A stretch of 13,291 nucleotides of DNA from Marvinbryantia sp964455335 (GTDB lineage Bacteria; Bacillota; Clostridia; Lachnospirales; Lachnospiraceae): positions 1-13,291 of the forward strand of contig CAYVVW010000049.1 of the NCBI GenBank assembly GCA_964455335.1, read 5' to 3'. This document shows, piece by piece, positions 5,467 to 12,319 of the stretch. How positions within the stretch are numbered: position 1 is the stretch's first letter; the number at the start of each line of letters is the position of its first letter. The notes beneath the pieces are model-generated. The model was given only the letters and a program-made list of their open reading frames with translations, was not told the origin of the DNA and did not search any database. The translations under genes were made by a program, and so were the position numbers.

Positions 5467-6018
5467 ATGGACAAAGACAGTCATCTGTCCAGATTTTATC
5501 TGGACACCGCAGGGCTTCTGGATTTTGAGCCGTTGGTAAAAGCCGAGGAGTACCGGCACCACGGAGGGGAAAATACGCTGATGGCGCATTTGATTCGCAC
5601 TGCGTGGTGTGCCTACTGGATTTGCCGCATTTTCCATGTGTCTGAGGAGCATGAGGAGGCTGCGGTGCAGGCGGCGCTGCTGCACGACCTGTTTGGCTAC
5701 GACTGGCATGAGCGGCCGGACAGCAAGCGGCTGGTTCCCAACATGGAGGGGATACGGCACGCTTTGTTCCACGGCACGGAGGCGGCGGACTATGTGGGGG
5801 AGCGCGTGCAGATCACGGAGCGCCAGCGCGACGCCATTCGTTCACACATGTTTCCCCTGTACCCCATCCCCCCGCGCTTTTGTGAGGGCTGGGTGCTGAC
5901 AGCGGCTGACAAGCTGATCGCCATCAAGGAGCTGTTCCGAGAGTTTGCGTCAAAGTTTGGCTACAAGCCCAAGCAGTCGTTCATTCTGCGGGCATTGGTG
6001 GCATCCCAGGCGGCATAG
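5467..6018 (+). CDS. HD-domain metal-dependent phosphohydrolase-like protein
   Basis: 183 residues; ATG 5467 is preceded by GGAGAGGGGG (5452-5461). HD superfamily metal ligands are visible in order: His41 (LMAHLIRTAW), His73-Asp74 (ALLHDLFGYDW) and Asp148 (TAADKLIAIKE). A conserved-looking segment between them, RHALFHGTEAADYV and ITERQRDAIRSHMFPLYPIP, fits the small stand-alone HD-hydrolase proteins of Clostridia, often annotated as HD-domain proteins without a defined substrate. It is soluble, with no signal peptide or membrane segment. The gene has its own promoter and a long folded leader, and another folded element lies downstream before the phospholipase-D genes. Function in nucleotide or signalling metabolism is a guess from the superfamily. 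Confidence 0.85.
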   Translation: MDKDSHLSRFYLDTAGLLDFEPLVKAEEYRHHGGENTLMAHLIRTAWCAYWICRIFHVSEEHEEAAVQAALLHDLFGYDWHERPDSKRLVPNMEGIRHALFHGTEAADYVGERVQITERQRDAIRSHMFPLYPIPPRFCEGWVLTAADKLIAIKELFREFASKFGYKPKQSFILRALVASQAA

Positions 6019-6043
6019 GGGGTTCAGAAGCAAAGCGTTCGAT

Positions 6044-6174
6044 TTGGCAATTGCCAAGAAGTGGGGACCAGAAAGTCCCGAAAAATCTGCGATGGCTAAG
6101 TTTCGCCGAAGACGGTTGGTTTTTGTGCGGGCAGTGCAAAAACCGGGCGCGGCGGGGTCACCGCAGATTTTTTT
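6044..6174 (+). terminator. Multi-stem element ending in a U-run between the HD and phospholipase-D genes
   Basis: In order: a 14-bp palindrome TTGGCAATTGCCAA (6044-6057); hairpin GGGAC/GTCCC (6064-6068 and 6075-6079); and an 11-bp closing stem AAAAATCTGCG (6081-6091) with CGCAGATTTTT (6162-6172), followed by further T to 6174. The closing stem encloses a small GGC/GCC arm (6094-6107) and an 8-bp arm GGTTTTTG/CAAAAACC (6118-6125 and 6137-6144). A competing stem is possible between CCGGGCGC (6143-6150) and GCGCCCGG (6190-6197). It may be a complex terminator of the HD gene or a regulatory leader of the next gene. I do not recognise a known riboswitch class. Confidence 0.45.
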
Positions 6175-6236
6175 ATAGGCGAAAAGTCTGCGCCCGGTCT
6201 TTCCCGGCGAAATCTGAAAAGGAGGGGTTCGGAAAA

Positions 6237-7670
6237 GTGCGTGCGAACAACAAGCCAAAAAGGAAATGGAAAAAAATGCTTTTCGGATTCTTATTGCTGG
6301 TGGCCGTGGTTCTGGCCTATTTTGTGGTCGGGGTGCTGGCTGCCTACCACCGCCAGCCGCCGGTCAGCCAGGCGTACAAGGACAGCTTTCGCGCGGCGGA
6401 TTTCTACGGGGATGCGCCGTCGTGTGACCGCGCGTGCGTGATCGAGGACAACGAGGACGGCCTTTTGGAGCGCCTGCGGATGATCGAGCACGCAAAGGAG
6501 CGCGTCATTCTCTCCACGTTTGAGTTCCGCGCGGACGAGAGCGGAAAAGACATGCTTGCAGCGCTGCTTGCGGCGGCCCAAAGGGGCGTGCGGGTGCAGG
6601 TCGTCTCCGATGGGATGCCCGCATTTTTGCGCATGAACCGCAACGCGTATTTCCATGCGCTGGCGGCGCAGGAGACAGCCGAAATCAAGGTTTACAACCG
6701 CCTCAATTTGCTTCTTCCCTGGAAAACGATGGGTCGCTTACACGACAAGTATCTGATCGTGGATGATGATTTGTACATGCTCGGCGGCAGAAATACTTAC
6801 GATTTCTTCCTGGGGAACAATGGGTACAAAAATTACGACCGCGACGTGCTGGTCTACACGACAGACCCGCAAAATAAGCAGAGCTCCATTTACCAGGTGG
6901 AGGCGTATTTCCAGAAAATCTGGAATGGGAAAGAATGTTCCGCTTTGCGCCCATGGGGCGAAAAAAAGATTGCGGACGCAAAGGCGGAGCTGGAAGAACG
7001 CGTGAAACAGCTGCGGGAGAAATTTCCCATTTTGGAAGAAGCGGCGGATTATGAAAAAAAGACATTTGAGACAAACAAAGTCACGCTGCTTTACAACCCC
7101 ACGCACGTGTATGCCAAGGAGCCAACGGTCTTTTACGCACTGACGGAATTGATGAAACAGGCAGAGGGCGACATTTTGATTCACACGCCGTACATCATTT
7201 GCAACAATTGGATGTATGATTCTTTTCGGGAAGTCTGCGAAAGCAACCCCAATACGTCCTTGATGACGAACTCCGTCGCCAATAACGGAAATCCCTTTGG
7301 GGCATCGGATTACCAGAAAAACAAGGGGAAATTGATCGAAACCGGTCTGCAGATACACGAATACGAGGGCGGCATTTCCTACCATGGGAAGAGCCTCGTG
7401 CTCGGCGACCGCCTGGCGATCGTGGGGTCTTTTAACATGGACATGCGCAGCGTCTACCTCGACACGGAATTGATGCTTGTGGTGGACAGCGCGCAGGTGA
7501 CAAAACAGCTGCGCGGTTACATGGAGGGGTATGAGGCGGATTCCGTAAAAGTGATCGACAAAGACCACTACGAAATACCGGAAGGCGTGGAACGTCAGGA
7601 GTTGACTTTGCAAAAAAAAGCGCGCATTTATGTCCTGCGCCTGATCAACTGGTTCCGGTTTTTGATGTAA
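6237..7670 (+). CDS. Membrane-anchored phospholipase-D family protein (ClsC/YmdC-like)
   Basis: 477 residues starting with GTG 6237. AGGAGGGG (6220-6227) lies nine bases before it, and the start directly precedes a basic stretch (NNKPKRKWKK) and a single membrane helix (about residues 14-36). Two phospholipase-D halves follow. The first has a full HKD motif with His169 (LHDKYLIVDDDLYMLGGRN). The second, with His383, reads YHGKSLVLGDRLAIVGSFNM: the Asp of HxKx4D is replaced by Gly, with an Asp one residue later. The layout and spacing resemble the ClsC-type cardiolipin synthases, which transfer a phosphatidyl group between phospholipids at the membrane. A charged, probably coiled segment (residues about 240-285) separates the halves. 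It is followed 92 bases later by a second phospholipase-D gene, suggesting co-transcription and cooperation in cardiolipin or related lipid synthesis. Confidence 0.85.
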   Translation: MRANNKPKRKWKKMLFGFLLLVAVVLAYFVVGVLAAYHRQPPVSQAYKDSFRAADFYGDAPSCDRACVIEDNEDGLLERLRMIEHAKERVILSTFEFRADESGKDMLAALLAAAQRGVRVQVVSDGMPAFLRMNRNAYFHALAAQETAEIKVYNRLNLLLPWKTMGRLHDKYLIVDDDLYMLGGRNTYDFFLGNNGYKNYDRDVLVYTTDPQNKQSSIYQVEAYFQKIWNGKECSALRPWGEKKIADAKAELEERVKQLREKFPILEEAADYEKKTFETNKVTLLYNPTHVYAKEPTVFYALTELMKQAEGDILIHTPYIICNNWMYDSFREVCESNPNTSLMTNSVANNGNPFGASDYQKNKGKLIETGLQIHEYEGGISYHGKSLVLGDRLAIVGSFNMDMRSVYLDTELMLVVDSAQVTKQLRGYMEGYEADSVKVIDKDHYEIPEGVERQELTLQKKARIYVLRLINWFRFLM

Positions 7671-7677
7671 AGAGGCA

Positions 7678-7740
7678 GGATTGGGAAAGCGCGAAGCGCG
7701 AAACAATCCGCAAGGTATTTTTAAAAGCCGTAATCACGGC
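7678..7740 (+). other. Hairpins in the spacer between the two phospholipase-D genes
   Basis: GGATTG (7678-7683) pairs with CAATCC (7704-7709) around an inner CGCG-AAG-CGCG hairpin. A second hairpin, GCCGT-AATC-ACGGC, lies at 7727-7740. TATTTTTA (7717-7724) lies between them but does not immediately follow a stem. Possibly a weak attenuator or an mRNA processing/stability signal between cistrons. Confidence 0.4.
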
Positions 7741-7762
7741 ATGAGAAAGGAAACTGTTCGCG

Positions 7763-9274
7763 ATGAAAAAGATTATTCGACACATACTGACCATTTTGCC
7801 CGCCGTTCTTTTGCAGGTCCTATGGCTCTTTATCCTCTTTAAGTGGCTTGCGCCTTGGACAGTCGTCATCGACCTGGCATTGTCGGTGCTGGCCTTCCTG
7901 TTGGTGCTTTACCTCATTTCCAAGCAGGAGGAGAGCACGTACAAAATCCTCTGGCTGCTGGTGATTTTGACATTCCCCCTGCCGGGCGCGCTGTTGTACC
8001 TGTGCTTCGGGAACAAGCGCACCACAAGGCCATTGAAAAAGAAGCTTGACGCTGCGCCAGAGCCGCCAAGGGACACAGTCAACACGAAGCCCATCTATGC
8101 GGAATTGGAACAAAAAGACAAGCGCCTGGAACAGACTTTCCGGCTTTTGCAAAAGCAGACGGGTTTTGTGCCGCACCGCAACGTGAACGCAAAATATTAT
8201 GCGCTCGGAGACACGATGTTCCCCGATATGCTGGAGGACTTAAGGCAGGCCAAACGGTTTATTTTTGTGGAATATTTCATTGTCGAAAATGGGAAAATGT
8301 GGGATTCCATGGTGGAAATCCTCGCGGAAAAAGCCGCAGGCGGCGTGGACGTGCGCGTGATGTACGACGACCTGGGCAGCATTTCCACCTATGGCAAAAA
8401 AGAAGTGGAGCAGCTGCGCCAAAAAGGCATCAAATGCGCGCCGTTTAACCCGCTCGTGTTTGTCAAGGGAACACTCAATTACCGAGACCACAGAAAGATG
8501 CTCATCGTTGACGGAAAAGTGGCCTATAGCGGCGGCATCAACCTGGCGGATGAGTACATCAACGCATTTGCCAAGCACGGCCATTGGAAAGACATCGGTT
8601 TTCGCCTCACGGGGGCTGCCGTGGGCAATTACCTGCGGATGTTTGCCAAGTTCTGGGATGCGTTCGTGGGGGACCTGGTTCCAAAAGAGTATTTTTCCAT
8701 GGTGGAGCCGGAGGCAAAAACGACGACAGATGGCATTGTCCTAAGCTACTATGACTCGCCGATCCGCAGCTATGCGGCGTCCAACGAATTGTACATTGAC
8801 CTGCTCTCCCAGGCAAAGGAGACAGCGTGGTTCTACACCCCGTACCTGATGCCGGGAGATGCCTTGCGCGACGCGTTTGTGCGGGCCGCAAGCCGTGGCG
8901 TGGATGTGCGCATCATCATGCCGGGCATCCCGGACAAAAAGTTGATTTTCCGCATTTCGCGCAGTTTTTACCGCGTGCTTTTGGAGGCGGGCGTCAAAAT
9001 CTACGAATACACGCCGGGCTTTGTCCACGCAAAGGCCTGCCTGGTGGATGGCAAAATCGGCACCATCGGCACGGTCAACCTCGACTACCGCAGCCTGTTT
9101 TTGCATTTTGAAAACAACTCGCTGTTTTATGACGCGTCCGTTTTGCAAGACCTGAGGGCCGACTACCTCTCCACGCAGAAAAAGAGCCGCCAGCGCACGC
9201 TCGACAACCTGGAAAAAGGCTTTGGCAAGTGGTTGATCGACGGCATCCTGCGCATCTTTGCGCCACTTTGCTGA
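7763..9274 (+). CDS. cls: Cardiolipin synthase
   Basis: 503 residues, the usual length for bacterial Cls. ATG 7763 follows AAAGGA (7746-7751). Two N-terminal membrane helices (about residues 10-30 and 36-55) are followed by a third hydrophobic stretch (about 62-83: ILWLLVILTFPLPGALLYLC), as in typical Cls. Two complete HKD motifs are present: His243 (RDHRKMLIVDGKVAYSGGIN) and His422 (VHAKACLVDGKIGTIGTVNL). Other Cls features are the segments FIFVEYFIVENGKMWDSMVE and TPYLMPGDALRDAF. It converts two phosphatidylglycerol molecules to cardiolipin and glycerol at the membrane. It is the last gene before a strong terminator and is probably co-transcribed with the ClsC-like gene upstream. Paired Cls paralogues are common; the two halves here differ in how complete the second active site is. 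Confidence 0.95.
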   Translation: MKKIIRHILTILPAVLLQVLWLFILFKWLAPWTVVIDLALSVLAFLLVLYLISKQEESTYKILWLLVILTFPLPGALLYLCFGNKRTTRPLKKKLDAAPEPPRDTVNTKPIYAELEQKDKRLEQTFRLLQKQTGFVPHRNVNAKYYALGDTMFPDMLEDLRQAKRFIFVEYFIVENGKMWDSMVEILAEKAAGGVDVRVMYDDLGSISTYGKKEVEQLRQKGIKCAPFNPLVFVKGTLNYRDHRKMLIVDGKVAYSGGINLADEYINAFAKHGHWKDIGFRLTGAAVGNYLRMFAKFWDAFVGDLVPKEYFSMVEPEAKTTTDGIVLSYYDSPIRSYAASNELYIDLLSQAKETAWFYTPYLMPGDALRDAFVRAASRGVDVRIIMPGIPDKKLIFRISRSFYRVLLEAGVKIYEYTPGFVHAKACLVDGKIGTIGTVNLDYRSLFLHFENNSLFYDASVLQDLRADYLSTQKKSRQRTLDNLEKGFGKWLIDGILRIFAPLC

Positions 9275-9290
9275 CCAACAAAACAATCGG

Positions 9291-9319
9291 AAAAAGCGGG
9301 GAGCTTGCCCCGCTTTTTT
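9291..9319 (+). terminator. Rho-independent terminator after cls
   Basis: GCGGGG (9296-9301) pairs with CCCCGC (9308-9313) around AGCTTG, extended by A5/T6 (9291-9295 and 9314-9319). A textbook terminator, functional in both directions in principle. Confidence 0.9.
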
Positions 9320-9543
9320 GATATCTGTATTTGTATGTTTTCAAACGTGCGGAGGTGCCATTTTGATGGAAATATAAAAATACAGGTCAGATCGAGCATC
9401 TAGTCCATAGGAGTCGGATCACTTATGAAGAACATCGAGAACCTTTTTTGAAATCTTTCCAAACTCAACAAATGGTAGATTCGAAACGATTGCTCCCATC
9501 TTTGGTATATCTAAATGAATCAGATGACCATTTTGCGGATCTC
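9320..9543 (-). pseudogene. AT-rich orphan fragment attached to palindromic repeat copy B
   Basis: On the - strand a reading frame runs out of repeat copy B (9601 to a stop at 9419-9421) and reads VVHDRDPQNGHLIHLDIPKM, then GAIVSNLPFVEFGKISKKVLDVLHK. Codon use is strikingly AT-rich (for example CATTTAGATATACCAAAG) compared with the GC-rich genes on both sides. There is no ribosome binding site, and the ATG-like start would fall in the rubrerythrin stop region. I read it as the C-terminal remnant of a horizontally acquired gene. I do not recognise the family. Bases 9320-9418 hold no gene. Confidence 0.45.
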
Positions 9544-9597
9544 TATCGTGAACGACAAAATATTTGCCATTTACGATAGCCCCTCCGGGGGATGCGC
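9544..9597 (-). repeat. Dispersed palindromic repeat, copy B
   Basis: Reverse-oriented counterpart of 3353-3407. On the - strand: CCCC(CGGA)GGGG, then TATCGTAAATG, spacer, CGTTCACGATA. It begins one base before the rubrerythrin stop codon ends (stop at 9598-9600) and may serve as the 3' hairpin of that mRNA. Two of the three substitutions relative to copy A fall in the arms of the long stem and weaken it. Confidence 0.85.
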
Positions 9598-10137
9598 TCA
9601 ATAATTTTCCGCGCGTACCTCAAAATAGCTCTGCGGATGATTGCATACCGGGCAGATCTGCGGCGCTTTTTTGCCCATGACCAGATGGCCGCAGTTTCTG
9701 CATTCCCACATTGTCATCTCGCCTTTTTCAAAGACCGCCTGCATCTCGACATTGTGCAAAAGGGCGCGGTAGCGTTCCTCGTGCGCCTTTTCGATCTGGG
9801 CAACCATGCGGAATTTTGCCGCAAGCCCAGGAAACCCTTCCTCCTCGGCCTCTTTTGCGAAAGTCTCATACATATCTGTCCATTCATAGTTCTCGCCCGC
9901 CGCGGCAGCCGCAAGATTTTCCGCTGTGGAGCCCAGTTCTTCCAGCTCTTTGAACCACATTTTCGCATGTTCTTTTTCGTTGTCCGCCGTCTTTAAGAAC
10001 AGGCCCGCGATCTGCTCAAACCCCTCTTTTTTCGCCACGCTTGCGAAGTAGGTATACTTGTTTCTTGCCTGACTTTCCCCTGCGAATGCCGTCCTTAAGT
10101 TCTGCTCTGTTTTTGTTCCTTCATACTTGTTCGCCAT
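9598..10137 (-). CDS. rbr: Rubrerythrin
   Basis: 179 residues; ATG at 10137-10135 is preceded on the - strand by AAAGGAG with about eight bases spacing. The in-frame start 29 codons further upstream gives a non-conserved extension and is rejected. The N-terminal ferritin-like four-helix domain carries diiron ligands: Glu21 (AFAGESQAR), Glu54/His57 (DNEKEHAKMW), Glu residues in YEWTDMYETF, and a second ExxH (IEKAHEERY). The C-terminal rubredoxin-like domain has CRNCG and CPVC for one Fe(SCys)4 site. Rubrerythrin reduces hydrogen peroxide in the cytoplasm of anaerobes, using electrons from rubredoxin. It lies 90 bases downstream of perR on the same strand, so it is probably in the same peroxide-regulated operon. 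No separate promoter is obvious in the gap. Confidence 0.95.
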   Translation of the reverse strand: MANKYEGTKTEQNLRTAFAGESQARNKYTYFASVAKKEGFEQIAGLFLKTADNEKEHAKMWFKELEELGSTAENLAAAAAGENYEWTDMYETFAKEAEEEGFPGLAAKFRMVAQIEKAHEERYRALLHNVEMQAVFEKGEMTMWECRNCGHLVMGKKAPQICPVCNHPQSYFEVRAENY

Positions 10138-10227
10138 TGTGTTTTCTCCTTTTTTTGTCTGTTTTCGTTTGGTGGGGCAAGAGGAAGTTTGGAAAATGGA
10201 TACTTTCTGGTGCTTCACGCACAACGC

Positions 10228-10620
10228 TTATGCGCGCTTGGAATCGCCATATTTGGCGCGGCATTTCGGGCAGACGTAGTGGATGTTCAAATCATATCCG
10301 GTGATTTTTGTGCCAACACGCTTTTCCAGGTCTTTCGCGAAATCTTTTAGCGTGATGTCTGAAATCTCTTTGCAGCAGTCGCACACCAGGTGGTCGTGCA
10401 CCGACACATTTCCGTCGAAATAATCCGGCCCGCAGACATTGCGCATGCGCCGAATTTTCCCCTCCGCTTCCAAGGTGTTTAAGTTGTTGTACACGGTCGC
10501 CATCGCAATCGCGGCATCCTGCTTCTTTGCTTCGAGGTAAATCTCCTCCGCGCTAAGATGCCTGTGGTTTTGATATGCCTCCTGCAGGATATTCCAGATA
10601 AGTAGCCCTTTTTTCGTCAT
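10228..10620 (-). CDS. perR: Peroxide-responsive Fur-family repressor PerR
   Basis: 130 residues. ATG at 10620-10618 follows AAGGAGG on the - strand; the longer frame to 10770 would cross the promoter and operator. The winged-helix part contains NHRHLSAEEIYLEA (His21) and AIAMATVYNNLNTLEAEGKI. Structural zinc pairs are Cys80/Cys83 (CDCC) and Cys117/Cys120 (CPKC). The regulatory metal ligands His75, His77 (VHDHLVC) and Asp88 sit as in PerR: Asp88 is eight residues after the first Cys, as Asp104 is after Cys96 in Bacillus subtilis, which favours PerR over Fur. Oxidation of the His residues by peroxide releases the operator. The protein is shorter at the N-terminus than the Bacillus protein. It is likely autoregulated through the box at 10644-10658 and controls rubrerythrin and the divergent gene. 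Confidence 0.9.
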   Translation of the reverse strand: MTKKGLLIWNILQEAYQNHRHLSAEEIYLEAKKQDAAIAMATVYNNLNTLEAEGKIRRMRNVCGPDYFDGNVSVHDHLVCDCCKEISDITLKDFAKDLEKRVGTKITGYDLNIHYVCPKCRAKYGDSKRA

Positions 10621-10643
10621 ACCTGTCCTCCTTAACCCCGGAA

Positions 10644-10658
10644 TTAGAATGATTCTAA
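10644..10658. promoter_or_regulatory. PerR box in the perR promoter region
   Basis: TTAGAATGATTCTAA is a perfect 7-1-7 inverted repeat matching the PerR-box pattern (consensus TTATAATNATTATAA with substitutions). It lies just downstream of the predicted transcription start, between promoter and ribosome binding site, where bound repressor would block transcription. Confidence 0.85.
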
Positions 10659-10669
10659 ATCCAAATACG

Positions 10670-10698
10670 AGTCTACCACGATTCTGTATGCCTGTCAA
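10670..10698 (-). promoter_or_regulatory. Promoter of the perR-rbr operon
   Basis: On the - strand: TTGACA (10698-10693), exactly 17 bases, TAGACT (10675-10670) preceded by TGG (extended -10). A near-consensus sigma-A promoter. Confidence 0.85.
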
Positions 10699-10823
10699 GC
10701 GGTCTTGGAAACATATTTGCCGAATCTTTGGAATCCTGGAAACCTTTTTGCCCATCCTTGCAAAATCCAAACGTCGCGAGTTTATGCATGGGTGGTGTGC
10801 TGCATTTGTGGTGCGGGAACTTT

Positions 10824-10852
10824 TTTACTTGACGCGCAGCGTGTAATATAAT
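10824..10852 (+). promoter_or_regulatory. Promoter of the glutamate-synthase-like gene
   Basis: TATAAT at 10847-10852 with TTTACT at 10824-10829 (17-base spacer). An alternative pairing is TTGACG (10829-10834) with TAGAGT (10852-10857, 17-base spacer). Either places the PerR box at 10857-10871 over the -10 or the transcription start. Confidence 0.7.
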
Positions 10853-10856
10853 AGAG

Positions 10857-10871
10857 TTAGAATAGTTCTAA
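10857..10871. promoter_or_regulatory. PerR box upstream of the glutamate-synthase-like gene
   Basis: TTAGAATAGTTCTAA is a 7-1-7 inverted repeat with one mismatch, followed by a further half-site-like ATTCTAA (10871-10877). It nearly matches the perR box at 10644-10658, so this divergent gene is probably in the same peroxide regulon. Confidence 0.75.
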
Positions 10872-10894
10872 TTCTAAAATGAAAGGACGAGGTA

Positions 10895-12230
10895 ATGATA
10901 TGGGAAATCAAGAAGCAGGAACAAAGAAATGGGAATATCAAAATGCCCACGCTGACACGCGCGGAGGAGGTGAAACAGATGCTGGGAGAAGGCAAGCCAA
11001 GACGTTGGAAATGTAGTGTCTGCGGCTATATATTTGATGAGGCCGCAGAAGGCAAACGTTATGAGGAGCTGGAGTTTTGTCCGTTTTGCCATCAGCCGAA
11101 GGAGAGGATGACGCTGCTGGAACGTGAAGAAACGCCGGAGAATCAAGGGAGGGCGTCATCCGAAGCGCAAACGGTTCTGGAAGGGCAGATGGCACCCAAA
11201 GGGCAGATGGCGCCCGAGGGGGATCTTTCGTATGACAGCCGTTTCGCGCGGCGGGATGAAAACTGCCGCTATATGGCGGAAATCCATGAGATGGCGGTGA
11301 CAGGAAAAAGCATTCATGCCGCGATGGGCACGCGTATGCCGATGCCGTCCTGGGATGAGATTTTGATTCTGGGCGCACAGTTAAATCCCATGCTGCTCGA
11401 TGACGGAGACTTTGTGTCAACGACGACGGTAATCGGGAAAAATGCCAAAAGGCCGATGGTGTTGGAAAGCCCGGTCTACGTATCGCATATGTCGTTTGGC
11501 GCGCTTTCCGCCGAGGCGAAAACAGCACTCGCAAAAGGGAGTGCCTACGCGCGCACGGCCATGTGCAGCGGCGAGGGCGGAATCCTTCCGCAAGAGAGGG
11601 AAAACGCCTACCGCTATATTTTGAGTATGTACCAAACTTGTATAGTGTGACGGATGAAAATTTAAGAAATGCGGACGCGATTGAGATCAAGATTGGGCAA
11701 GGCACGAAACCCGGCATGGGCGGCCACCTGCCGGGCAGCAAGGTGACGGCGGAAATTGCGGCGGTGCGACCGGCTCCAGCCCGCTGCTTTTGCGCGACGC
11801 ATCCAGCGTTCCCACGGTTTATGCGCTTCACCGCGCGCGCAAATACCTGGACAGCGTGCGTTCGGACATGGAGCTGGTCATCACAGGCGGCCTGCGGGTA
11901 TCTTCTGATTTTGCCAAAGCACTCGCCATGGGCGCGGACGCGGTGGCCATCGCAAGTGCAGCTCTGATCGCGGCCGCATGTCAGCAATACCGCATCTGCG
12001 GGAGCGGCGGCTGCCCCATGGGCGTGGCCACGCAGGAGGAAAGCCTGCGGGCGAGGCTGCCGGTGGAAGCGGCTGCGACGCGCGTGGGGAATTTTCTCAA
12101 CGTCTCCAATGAGGAACTGAAAACGTTTGCCCGCATTACGGGGCACGGCAACGTGCACGATTTGTCGTTGGCAGATCTTTGCACGATCAGCCGGGAGATT
12201 TCGGAATACACGGATATTCCCCACGCGTAA
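10895..12230 (+). pseudogene. Rubredoxin-domain FMN-binding glutamate-synthase-like protein, broken by a frameshift and an internal deletion
   Basis: The first part (10895-11622) has a rubredoxin-like zinc/iron knuckle (WKCSVCGYIF and FCPFCHQ), a repetitive linker (GQMAPKGQMAPEG) and the start of a glutamate-synthase alpha-subunit domain (PMVLESPVYVSHMSFGALSA, AMCSGEGGILPQE). At the T-run 11619-11622 one T is missing: the family sequence FEYVPNLYSVTDENL continues in another frame up to about 11760 (IKIGQGTKPGMGGHLPG). There the frame jumps again, straight to GGATGSSPLLLRDASSVPT, which omits roughly 70-80 residues of the FMN-binding barrel. The end is intact to 12230, including CQQYRICGSGGCPMGVATQ with the three Cys of a 3Fe-4S cluster. 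ATG 10895 (AAAGGA upstream) and ATG 10943 are both possible starts. The intact family is thought to use reduced iron-sulphur/FMN electron transfer; this copy cannot be functional as read. Confidence 0.9.
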
Positions 12231-12268
12231 ATGGTCGGAAAAGTGGGGATGTTTCCGAGGGATTGTGT

Positions 12269-12310
12269 AAAAGCAAAGCGCAAGCGGCCGTGTTGCGGCC
12301 GATCCTTTGC
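12269..12310 (-). terminator. Terminator of the AAA-ATPase/nuclease gene
   Basis: On the - strand, GCAAAG (12310-12305) pairs with CTTTGC (12278-12273), and an inner CGGCCG-CAACA-CGGCCG hairpin (12301-12285) stacks within, followed by TTTT (12272-12269). In the + direction the stem is not followed by T, so it mainly serves the - strand gene ending at 12320. Confidence 0.65.
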
Positions 12311-12319
12311 CATGGCCGC

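Noticed and set aside
6738..7706. A 322-codon open frame on the - strand
   Set aside because: It lies opposite the ClsC-like gene, which has HKD motifs, a membrane helix and a ribosome binding site. The antisense product has no motif of its own.
10621..10770. 50-residue N-terminal extension of PerR
   Set aside because: This region contains the promoter, transcription start and PerR box. ATG 10620 has a proper AAGGAGG.
12231..12268. Possible small gene starting ATGGTCGGAAAAGTGG after the pseudogene
   Set aside because: No ribosome binding site. The frame is short and runs into the hairpin that terminates the opposite-strand gene.
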